From Symbiodinium natans (Eukaryota > Sar > Dinophyceae > Suessiales > Symbiodiniaceae): a stretch of 64,000 nucleotides of DNA. The position numbers and the translations under genes were made by a program. The stretch spans positions 1-64,000 of the forward strand of contig CAJNDS010002138.1 of NCBI GenBank assembly GCA_905221605.1, written 5' to 3'. The notes under the pieces are model-generated. The model was not told the origin of the DNA, searched no databases, and was given only the letters and a program-made list of their open reading frames with translations. Below are positions 43,871-52,899 of the stretch, one piece after another; position 1 is the stretch's first letter; the number at the start of each line of letters is the position of its first letter.

Positions 43871-43914
43871 GGGGTGGCTGCGGGAGTCTGCAGCCCCCTA
43901 CCCCCCCCCCCCCC

Positions 43915-43960
43915 CTTGGGCTGAGTGCGACGCATCAACCAGGATGTTGTGTGCATTAAC
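43915..43960 (-). CDS. protein kinase exon with catalytic-loop motif
   Basis: A minus segment reads VNAHNILVDASHSAQ. It matches the part of a kinase catalytic loop after HRD (HRD-VNAHNIL), where the Asn helps bind magnesium. The HRD itself would end the previous exon. The acceptor is AG at 43,962-43,961 (ttgcagcgag), giving phase 0. The donor side runs into a G15 run, so the exact end cannot be set and the sequence there may be unreliable. With the DFG exon 700 bp downstream this gives the subdomain VIb-VII order of a kinase. Too short alone for certainty. Confidence 0.5.
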
Positions 43961-44514
43961 CTCGCTGCAACAAGCGGCAAGCCGCAGATTGGAGCACCGT
44001 AGCCGTAGCGAGTCAGAAGCCCTAAGCCCCAAACCCCAAATCTAAGCCCTAAGCCCCAAACTCTTGTAGGTTCCGCCCTTCTGTCAAACCCTCACTGCAA
44101 GGCGAGCCCTGAAATATGAAGGATTCTGGGCTCCCTCTAAAACCCCTGCGGCTGTTTGTCGGAGGCATAAAGCCAATCTCATTCCCCAGCTTCCCCTTCA
44201 ACTCGACAGCATGTCGAAGCCGGAGCCCTAGACTACTATTTGCGTAAGGGGCGGCATATGAACCCACCAAGAAGCAAAAAAGACTATCCTTCCTTATAAG
44301 CATAAGATAAGTAGAGTTTCATATTCAGTTTTTTTTTGGGGTGGTTCTTAAGTAAACAGTAGTAAACCCTAAACCCAGTCTCCAGACTCCAGGAGAAAGG
44401 GCGTCAAGCCTGGAGTCTGGTGGGCTCCCTTGAGACCTCTGAAGCCTCGTGTAGACGAATCTTGTCGGACTCCATGTTGATCCTTCCTCTAGATGATGCC
44501 TCCCTCCTTTCATT

Positions 44515-44596
44515 ACCCTAAACCCTAAACCCTAAACCCTAAACCCTAAACCCTAAACCCTAAACCTGAACCCTAAACCCTAAACCCTAAACCTCA
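44515..44596 (-). repeat. CCCTAAA array, ~11 units
   Basis: Nearly perfect CCCTAAA heptamers with one CCTGAA variant. Confidence 0.97.
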
Positions 44597-44732
44597 AGGG
44601 GATGCAAACATCATAGCAGGTACCATGACTCCGAAGACTGGCGGCATCAGGAACTCGGCGTACAGCGCAGGCTCTTCTAGGAAGCTTCAAGAGTTCCAGA
44701 ACTTGGCGGCTTCTTGAGCTCTGGGGAGTTTC

Positions 44733-44765
44733 GAGGTTTAGGGTTTAGGGTTTAGGGTTTAGGGT
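44733..44765 (+). repeat. TTTAGGG array, ~4.5 units
   Basis: Perfect heptamers in G-rich orientation on plus, opposite to the arrays on either side. Confidence 0.95.
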
Positions 44766-44927
44766 GACGAAACCCAAACCCCAAAGCCCTTCGCAACTCA
44801 GGCTCAGGCATCACGGTGGTAGGCCACCGAAGAAATCGAAGCCTGAGAGGCCCCAAACACCGAACCTTGAAGGCCCCCCCTAGCTTGAGGCCCAAGTGAC
44901 CCCTGCAAGAATGGCCTACTTTACCAC

Positions 44928-44990
44928 ACCCTAAACCCTAAACCCTAAACCCTAAACCCTAAACCCTAAACCCGAAACCCTAAACCCTAC
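44928..44990 (-). repeat. CCCTAAA array, ~9 units
   Basis: Perfect except one CCCGAAA. Confidence 0.96.
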
Positions 44991-45040
44991 TCTCCACACC
45001 GAGAAGCATGAAAAGGCTTGAGGGTGCTTGACGCGGGCCA

Positions 45041-45190
45041 CTAAACCCTAAACCCTAAACCCTAAACCCTAAACCCTAAACCCTAAACCCTAAACCCTAA
45101 ACCCTAAACCCTAAACCCTAAACCCTAAACCCTAAACCCTAAACCCTAAACCCTAAACCCTAAACCCTAAACCCTAAACCTAAACCTAAA
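45041..45190 (-). repeat. longest CCCTAAA array, ~21 units
   Basis: 150 bp of perfect CCCTAAA, ending with two shortened units (CCTAAA). It lies about 50 bp from the previous island and is followed by a C16 run. Confidence 0.98.
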
Positions 45191-45348
45191 GCCTCCAACC
45201 CCCCCCCCCCCCCCTCAATCTGTCCCATCCTTCGGTCCCGTTAAGCCCGACACCTCCAAGCGCTTGCAACACCCGATTCAGGGCATGACGGTTCTAACCC
45301 CCCCAAGCCCTTGAAGGTTCATGGGGAGTTCTACATAAAAGTTGTATA

Positions 45349-45395
45349 ATATATATATATATATACGTGTATGTCTATGTGTATATATATACACA
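45349..45395. repeat. (AT)n microsatellite
   Basis: (AT)n with GTGTATGT interruptions. Confidence 0.9.
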
Positions 45396-45449
45396 CGCGC
45401 ACACCTTCATCGAGGTGGTAGCAAGAGCTACCCTACTATCTCACCCCAC

Positions 45450-45555
45450 CTACCACCGCAAAAGGTGCTTCAAAGTGCACCCCTCCCGCTTTGGGCCGCA
45501 GGCCATGGTCGGCGCAAGCTGCTCTATGAGGGCCCGCGCCTCCACAAGGCGGAGA
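45450..45555 (-). CDS. candidate exon, unrecognised
   Basis: A minus frame of 34 residues between repeats reads GLRLVEARALIEQLAPTMA then KREGCTLKHLLRW. It looks helical and protein-like. It lies upstream of the kinase-like exons on the same strand and could belong to that gene. Splice sites not resolved. Confidence 0.3.
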
Positions 45556-45937
45556 CCAGGTTCAGAGTTTAGGTGGGTTTAGGGTTTAGGGTTTAGGGTT
45601 TTGGGTGGGAAGTTAGGAGACTAGGGCCCCTGCAGTCCCACCCTCCGCCCCATCCCCCTTGCTAGCTTGTGTTTGGGCACCCATAATTTGGTTCAACGTC
45701 CTCCATCCGAAACCCTAAACCCTAAACCCTAAACCTCCCCCAAAGCCCTCAACTCTGAACTCTGGAATTGATTCAGGCTTTATAATTACATGGGTTGAAG
45801 GATTCATGGGGATTGAAGTTTAGCTTGTGGGAGCGCGTTCCAAGCCTGGTCACGCTTAGGGTTTTAGTTTGGGGTGCACTCGCTGCCTATGCGCATACGT
45901 ACTGCACTTCCACCCTAAAGCTCATCAGCGACCACCA

Positions 45938-46015
45938 TCCCTAAACCCAAACCCCAAACCCTAAACCCTGAACCCTAAACCCTAAAACCCTAAACCCAGA
46001 ACCGAAATCCCTAAA
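45938..46015 (-). repeat. degenerate CCCTAAA island
   Basis: Eight to ten units with CCCAAAC, CCCTGAA and CCCAGAA variants. It leads directly into the 11-bp array. Confidence 0.93.
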
Positions 46016-46195
46016 CCCTAATTAAACCCTAATTAAACCTTAATTAAACCCTAATTAAACCCTACTTAAACCCTAATTAAACCCTAATTAAACCCTAATT
46101 AACCCCCAATTAAACCCTAATTAAACCCTACTTGAACCCTAATTAAACCCTTCAACCCTAATTAAACCCTACTTAAACCCCGAATTAAACCCTAA
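46016..46195 (-). repeat. 11-bp CCCTAATTAAA array derived from the telomere unit
   Basis: About 16 copies of CCCTAATTAAA, with CCTTAATTAAA, CCCTACTTAAA and CCCCAATTAAA variants, continue a CCCTAAA island. The unit equals the telomere heptamer with TTAA inserted (CCCTAA, TTAA, A). CCCTACTTAAA occurs at least twice (units 5 and 15) with a related CCCTACTTGAA between, which suggests block amplification. Confidence 0.95.
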
Positions 46196-46302
46196 CCATC
46201 CCGAAGTCCCAAGTCCTAAGGGCCCCCCAATGGCCCCAGAGCCATGCGGGCTCCCCGGCAAAACCAACCGCCGTGCGAAGTCGGTCTTCGACCTGCTTGC
46301 GC

Positions 46303-46377
46303 GGTTAGGGGGTTTAGGGTTTAGGGTTTAGGGTTTAGGGTTTAGGGTTTAGGGTTTAGGGTTTAGGGTTTAGGGTA
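46303..46377 (+). repeat. TTTAGGG array, ~10 units
   Basis: It begins GTTAGGGGG right after a protein-like segment (46,245-46,302; plus reading GKTNRRAKSVFDLLAR, minus reading SKTDFARRLVLPG), so the array edge could itself act as a splice site. Confidence 0.96.
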
Positions 46378-46562
46378 CTGTACCCTATGCTCAGGAGTGG
46401 GGCCCCAAGCATAATAACAGAAGATTGCCGTTGGAGCTTGAGTGCAAGGCCTGTGTCCAACAACCAACCGTAACACACCACGCAAAAAGAAGCCCTGCAC
46501 CTCAACATGTCTCAACCCTCTCACAAACGGAACCTCAAAAAGCCCCCTAAACTTCCTAAACT

Positions 46563-46613
46563 TCGGGGGTTTAGGGTTTAGGGTTTAGGGTTTAGGGTTT
46601 AGGGTTTAGGGTT
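46563..46613 (+). repeat. TTTAGGG array, ~7 units
   Basis: Perfect heptamers, G-rich on plus. Confidence 0.96.
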
Positions 46614-46669
46614 CCCCCACCCCCCCTGCTCCAATCTCCCAAGCCCTCACACCGTCGACTTGGAAAGTT

Positions 46670-46755
46670 CCCCCTTATACTAGCAGTCCTTCATCGGGAT
46701 CACAATAGGGGGTACTATCATCCCGACTAAGGACTGTTCTTATCAGGGGATCATC
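46670..46755. repeat. dispersed ATCATCCC...AAGGAC repeat, copy 1
   Basis: Contains CCCCCTTATACTAGCAGTCC and TATCATCCCGACTAAGGAC, then a GGGGATCATCCCA end. A related tandem version lies at 63,450-63,580. Confidence 0.6.
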
Positions 46756-46756
46756 C

Positions 46757-46806
46757 CAACCCTAAACCCTAAACCCTAAACCCTAAACCCTAAACCCTAA
46801 ACCCGA
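46757..46806 (-). repeat. CCCTAAA array, ~7 units
   Basis: Perfect, ending CCCGAAG. It flanks the candidate exon to its right. Confidence 0.96.
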
Positions 46807-46809
46807 AGC

Positions 46810-46900
46810 CCCCTGCGCGGTCGACGCAGTTTTCCTCGCGCCCGCGGCGCGCCGCAGGGAGCGGAGAGCCGGCGCGAGCTCGTCACAGTAGTGCATGAAC
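46810..46900 (-). CDS. candidate exon, unrecognised
   Basis: A 91-nt GC-rich minus segment reads FMHYCDELAPALRSLRRA then GARKTASTAQG. It is bounded by AG (cccgaag) on one side and a GC donor (GCTTCG) on the other, with telomere-type arrays starting directly at both edges. Plausible amphipathic helix. Family unknown. Confidence 0.38.
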
Positions 46901-46905
46901 CTTCG

Positions 46906-47093
46906 GGTTTAGGGTTTAGGGTTTTGGGGTTTAGGGTTTAGGATTTAGGGTTTAGGATTTCGGGCTTTAGGGTTAAGGGTTTAGGGTTTAGGATTTAGGG
47001 TTTAGGGGCTAGGGTGGGCTTAAAACAAGCTTGGGGCTTCAGGTGGTTTAGGGTTTCGAAGGGCTTGGGGTTTAGGGTTTAGGGCTACTACGT
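46906..47093 (+). repeat. degenerate TTTAGGG islands
   Basis: Two neighbouring imperfect islands with TTTAGGATTTAGGG and TTTTGGGG variants, separated by about 30 bp. Confidence 0.9.
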
Positions 47094-47594
47094 TCAAGCC
47101 TTGTTCCTCTTAAAGGCGCATCGCTTGCAGGTACAGGTGGGGGGCCTTCATATAAACTAGACCCTCTGAACAACTTTCCTGAACATAATCCTCTTGAACG
47201 CAACGAAGGGAAGATGGTAAAAGAGACCCAGGGCCTTCATGTAAAGGTACCGCAGCAAGAACGCCAGCGGAAGGGAGCTTTGGTGGGTCAGTGGGCATTG
47301 GGTCTGACTCGGGGGTTTAGAGCCACACCCTGATTCCACAGGCAACTCACCAATTCGAGATCCCGCCTCTGGTGATTAACGCAGTCTCGGGGTGAGGGCT
47401 TTTGGTTACCAGTCCCTAAACCTTAGGGTTTAGGATTTCGGGTCCCCCTTAAGCCCTACCCAAGCATTCCCTTGATCCTCGGCCCTAGATTCCCCTTAAG
47501 CTTGAGGCCTGACATATTCCGCGGAACGAGGGGCTGCAGCAACACCGCTGCACTTGGGGCGCTTCCGCCGGCCAGATGGACAGGTACCTTGGGC

Positions 47595-47656
47595 TGAGGG
47601 TTTAGGGTTTAGGGTTTAGGGTTTAGGGTTCGGGGTTTAGGGTTTAGGGATTAGGG
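47595..47656 (+). repeat. TTTAGGG array, ~8 units
   Basis: It follows a protein-like plus segment (47,540-47,586, ATPLHLGRFRRPDGQ) that ends at CAG/GTACCT, a plausible donor. Confidence 0.92.
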
Positions 47657-47949
47657 CGGCTTCACAGTGTTTAGGATTTCTACAGAAGCCAGAGACACCC
47701 AAACCGCTTCAGGAAGACCCTTCATTCAGAATCAGGCTTCCCAATGTGTTCTGAGCTGTTTTGTGGCACGTTGACACTACATGGTACTTGTTCAAAAATA
47801 CTTTCCCGGCAAAGAACCAAACCGCCCTAAACCATGAACCCTAAACACAAACCCCAAAGAACCATAGGGGCCGGTTCCCCTTGGAGAGAAAGGATTCCCC
47901 TTGTAAGGGACCCTTATCCCATGTCCACGGACCTTTAAACTTTAGAACA

Positions 47950-48015
47950 GCCCTAAACCCTAAACCCTAAACCCTAAACCCTAAACCCTAAACCCTAAAC
48001 CCTAAACCCTAAACC
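47950..48015 (-). repeat. CCCTAAA array, ~9 units
   Basis: Perfect heptamers. Confidence 0.97.
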
Positions 48016-48157
48016 CAAGATTCATATTGAAAAGACCCTGGAACCCCTCAAAAACCCTCCCAACCCTGAGTTGAACGTGAACTCCGACATCCTCCAACGT
48101 AAGACCCTAAGCCCTTTAAGCCCCGAAACCCTTAAAAGCAAGCCCCCAAGCCCCCGT

Positions 48158-48246
48158 AAGTTTAGGGTCTAGGGTTTAGGGTTTAGGGTTTAGGGTTTAG
48201 GGTTTAGGGTTTAGGGTTTAGGGTTTAGGGTTTAGGGTTAAACCCT
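48158..48246 (+). repeat. TTTAGGG array, ~12 units
   Basis: Nearly perfect. It ends with one inverted unit (GGGTTAAACCCTGA), a local head-to-head junction. Confidence 0.96.
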
Positions 48247-48872
48247 GAGCCACAAGGTCCTGAAGAGAGATGCCCAAGGCGCCAGGGTCAGCCCTAGTTC
48301 AGCACAGGCGGTGCGGGCGCTGCGCCGCGCCGCTTTCGCTGGGGCCTACAGCTGCTCGGGGGAGGGGGATTTCGGGTGTAGGGTTTAGGGTTTGGGGTTG
48401 AGGGTTTAGGGTTGGGGGTTTAGGGATTTCGTCCCCACATCCGTTTACTGCATTCAGGAACTGATAAAATCAATTTTCAGAGGACCTTCAAGGACTTGAC
48501 TTCGGAGGTCTTGGAGGATTAAAGGTTCTGGGGCTCTATGGGCTCCGGGATTGTGATACTGTGATACAAGGGTTTAGGGCTTGGGTTTTGCACCAACACG
48601 GCTGGGACACAAGTCTGCGCCCCATGATTGGAGCAGCAGTCACCCTAAACCCAAAACCCGAAACCCTATCCCCAAAACCCAAAACCCTAAACCCTAAACC
48701 CACTCCATGAAAGGACTTGCAGTGCTGGCTTGTCCCGTTATTTTGGGGGGGGCTTTCGAAAATAGGGGTACCCTTCTTGGGGATCCCTTGATTGGGGTTT
48801 ACAGGGCCGCAGTTTGAGGGTAACGAAACATTGACGTTTGGCGGTTGATGGGGCTACTCTTCCCCACCCAAT

Positions 48873-48941
48873 TCCTAAACCCTAAGCCCTAAACTCTAAG
48901 CCCTGAACCCTGAACCCTAAACCCTAAACCCTAAACCCTTC
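48873..48941 (-). repeat. degenerate CCCTAAA island
   Basis: About nine units with CCCTGAA and CTCTAAG variants. Confidence 0.9.
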
Positions 48942-49512
48942 ACCTCAGACCTAAGCATCTGGGCTCAGTCACTCAAGCCCGCAATCGCAAAATAGAGCTT
49001 TGGGGCTTTGGGGCAAGTTAGGGTTTAGGCTTTGGGCGGCTTTGGGGCGTTCGAGTTTCTGGGATTAGGGCTTAGGCCTTAGGCCTTCGGAATCAGACTG
49101 CAAAAGACTTCCCAAAGCCAGCGGCGATGAGGAGCAAAAGCTGCTTTGGCTGCCACTTCCCCTTCTCCTCGCCACTGCTCCAACCAGCCACACCCAAACG
49201 AAGACACTACAGGGGCCTCCATAATTCGAATAGGGTTTTGGAGGATACTGTAGTATAATTATGAAGGGACCACAAGGGAATGCTATTAGCAATTATTCCG
49301 GCCCCTCTGTTACAGGATCAACCGCCCTAATGTTCAACCACTTTCAAAGCCACGAGCCAAAAACCCACCCTAAACCCTGAAACCAAACTTCCGCCACCCC
49401 CCCTCTTCCCCCTTGAACCCCAAAAGTCCCGAGCGCCAACATCCACAGGCCTCGAAACCCCCTGGCTTGCAAGTCTTGGAACTGAACTTCAGCTTTTTCG
49501 GAGGTGTTGCCC

Positions 49513-49592
49513 CAAACCCTCAACTCTAACCCTAAACCCTAAACCCTAAACCCTAAACCCTAAACCCTAAACCCTAAACCCTCAACTCTCAG
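49513..49592 (-). repeat. CCCTAAA array, ~11 units
   Basis: Perfect core with CTCAACTC variants at both ends. Confidence 0.96.
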
Positions 49593-49594
49593 CC

Positions 49595-50540
49595 CCAGAC
49601 ATTTCTGAAGGGTTCTCTTTCAAAGACCTCTTTGGCTTCCAGGGGCGGGAAGCTTGGGGGGGGGTTTGGCTCAAATTGGGGGGTTGGGGCCAGAGCCCTG
49701 AGCTCTGTGTAGAACCGGATCTTGGCAATTGCAGGGTTGAGGGTTTAGGGTTTAGGGTTTAGGGCTTAAGTGGCAGGCCTCCCCGCCCCTGCAGATCAGG
49801 AGCAGGATCTCCCCCCCCCCCCATATCCCGAAGACCCCAAATCTGGAAAACCCTAAAGCCCCAAAACCCCAAACAAAACCTAAAACAACAAAAAAACACT
49901 CAAAAGAAACCCAACAAAACCCCCCCTCCCCCCCCCCCCCCCCAAAAAAAAAAAAAAAACAAAAAAACCCAAAACCCCAAACCCAACCCCCCGGACCCCC
50001 CACGCCCGGTCCTGAATCTCGAGGAAAAGGTTGGCAGCTTCGGTCTGGGCCGGTGGGAACTGAAAGTGAAAGGAACGGACTGAACCCGTGGTTTTGGCAA
50101 GAAGCCGAAGCAGTGTATGGCCTGGAAGCCACAAAGCCCTAAACCCAAGAACTCCGAAGCCCTGAAGCCTTGGACTCGTTTGGGAGTTCCATGATTCTTC
50201 CTGTTCTTTGGGGCCGACCTGGTGATCTGAATCCGCAAACACGCCCGAGGCTTGTTTCTCCATGCAGCAGATCACCATACATGACTCCATGCTTCTGCGA
50301 CGTCGTTCCCGACGAGCCGATAAGTGCTCATAGAACAGGGTTTAGGGTTTAGGGTTGAATCAGGAGAGGGAGGCTTGAAAGCTCACCCAGGAGAACGACA
50401 TGTCGTCCTGCCAAGTCCACAGTGGAGCTGGTCCGGCTCGTTGTTTTTTCATGATTGGGCCGTCTTGGGACCATCGAGGGTCATGAGCTCGAAGAGATCG
50501 GCTACGAAGACGACTCGGCTGCGCACTGCAGGCAGGCATT
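49595..50540. other. no recognised gene; degenerate repeats and homopolymers
   Basis: Short TTTAGGG islands at 49,735-49,768 and 50,337-50,357, a C15-A17 junction at 49,926-49,959 and unique spacers. A segment at 50,160-50,335 is open on both strands but unassigned. It lies downstream of the dioxygenase stop codon. Confidence 0.4.
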
Positions 50541-50547
50541 CGGCCCC

Positions 50548-51962
50548 TCAACTCTCGCGACGTGAGCCAAACATCGTGTACACCTCCCGCTTGTACCCTG
50601 GGTCGAAGGGTGTGCGAAAATGGCCAAATCTGTGATTGTCCAAGACCACAAACTGACCAGGGCGCCAAGACCAGGTGAGCATGTTCGCATTGTAGCATCG
50701 GACGATTCGAAAAACATCCCACGCAGAGACCGCTGATCCATCGGCCAACGCAGTCGAAGAGAGACCAGGGGATCTCAAGAACGGTGGCAAAAGCAGCCCT
50801 ATCCCCGGCACGCAGGTCAGAAGTCTGAGCACGGAGAAGACCCCGGTAATGAGGGCCAAGATCCTGAGTTGACGCCTACGACCCTCGGACAAATATTCCT
50901 AAACAAGGCCCCTCCAACCCTATCAGGGAAAGCGCAAAACAGTCCCGAGAGGCCTACCTAGGATCGTGGTCACGACGACTTGCCGAGTTGTCCGGTTATG
51001 AAAGGCGGCATCGAAGAGGGATTGGGCAAAAGCTCCAGCCCAATGGAACTTTGGATTGTAGCCTCCGTTAGATTCAGACGGTTTTGTTCGGGGTCCGCAC
51101 AAAAAACATTCTAAATGCCGAAGTTTCAGCGAACGAAAGCGAACGAAACATGGGTTGGAAGGGCATAGTCTAGTACACTACCACCCAATAGGAAAACGTT
51201 CGTGTTCCCAAAAAGGCACAACCTAAACCCCAAACCATAAACCCTAAACTCATACCCTAAACCCTTCAGCGGCGAGACCCGTCCACAAGCGCTCGCCGGT
51301 GACAGGGTGCGGTGCCACCGCCGGCATGGCGGCAAAGCGCTGCATCCAGCCGTTCCGCCAGTCAAGTACGACGTCGTCACCGATATCGCCTCAAGATGAC
51401 TTGCTTCTCCTACAGCCGAGGAAGCAAAAAGGCTATACTAAGTATAGGAACCCAAAAAGTTTAAAGTTCAACTGTTGGCTAGCCCACCTAGCCTGAACCG
51501 CCCCAAAAAAGGGCAAACGGGTATCACAGGGCTACCAAGCTCACACGTTATTCTACTAGTGAGCCGAAAGCAAGTGAGTAGGAACCCCGCGGAAAGAAAT
51601 ATGAAAATATGTCCCTCTATTCCGAAGACCAGCCCTGCAGAGAAAACCACGTTCAGCAGTCTTACAGAGGGTTGAGGGTTCAGGGCTTACCAAGTCCAGC
51701 TAATTAACTTTCAGCGGTGTTGCGAATCGCCTCTGGCGTCATTGCTGCAGCAGCTGCTTCCCCTGGTTGTGCACCAAAGAAGCGCCAGCTGCGACCGATA
51801 CGCCTGAAGCCGAAACGGCCTGGGCTTGAATTGACCCCGGATGCCCGTGGTTCCCGCAAGCTTCAAGCTTTAAGACCCAATTTGCCTGGAAATCTGCTGT
51901 CAATAATACAGACACCTGGACCAGATTGAAGGCATGGGCCGAACTGCGAGGGGATGAGAGAA

Positions 51963-51993
<31 letters not shown>

Positions 51994-52747
51994 CAAAACA
52001 AAAGAGAGAAAGAGAAAAACAGAGAAAGAGAGAAAAGAGAGACAAGAGAGACAAGAGAGAAAAGAGAGAAAAGAGAGAAAAGAGAGAACAGAGAGAAAAG
52101 AGAGGAAAGAGAGGAAAGAGAGAAAAGAGGAAAAAGAGAGAAAAGAGAGAAACGAGAGAAAAGAAAGAAACGAGAGAAAAAGAGAGAAAAGCGAGAACAA
52201 GAGAGAAAAAAACGAAAAAGAGCGAAAACGAGAGAAAAAGAAAGAACAAAGAGAGAAAAAGAAAGACAAACGAGAAACAAAAAGAGCGACAAAGAGAGAA
52301 CAAGAGCGAACAAGAGAGAAACAAGGGAGAAAAAATGGAGAACAAGAGAGAAAAGGGGAGAAAAGGGAGGGAGAAAGGGATAAAGGGAGAAAGGGAGAAA
52401 GGGAGAAAGGGAGAAAGAGAGAAAGAGAGAAAGAGAGAACGAGAGAACGAGGGAAAGAGAGAAAGAGAGAAAGAGAGAAAGAGAGAACGAGAGAAAGAGA
52501 GAAAGAGAGAACGAGAGAAAGAGAGAAAGAGAGGAAGAGAGGAAGAGAGGAAGAGAGGAAGAGAGGAAGAGACGAAGAGCGGAAGAGAGGAAGAGAGAGA
52601 GGAAGAGAGAGAGGAAGAGAGAGAGGAAGAGAGAGAGGAAGAGAGAGAGGAAGAGAGAGAGGAAGAGAGAGAGAGAAACAAAGAGAGAACAAAGAGATAA
52701 ACAACGAGAGAAACAAAGACAGAGAGAAACAAAGAGAGAAAGAAATA

Positions 52748-52779
<32 letters not shown>

Positions 52780-52843
52780 GAGAAATACAGAAATACAGAA
52801 ATACAGAAATACAGAAATACAGAAATACAGAAATACAGAAACA

Positions 52844-52899
<56 letters not shown>

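Noticed and set aside
45041..45190. A true chromosome end
   Set aside because: Arrays occur in both orientations, are short, and are followed by another 19 kb containing genes. They are interstitial.
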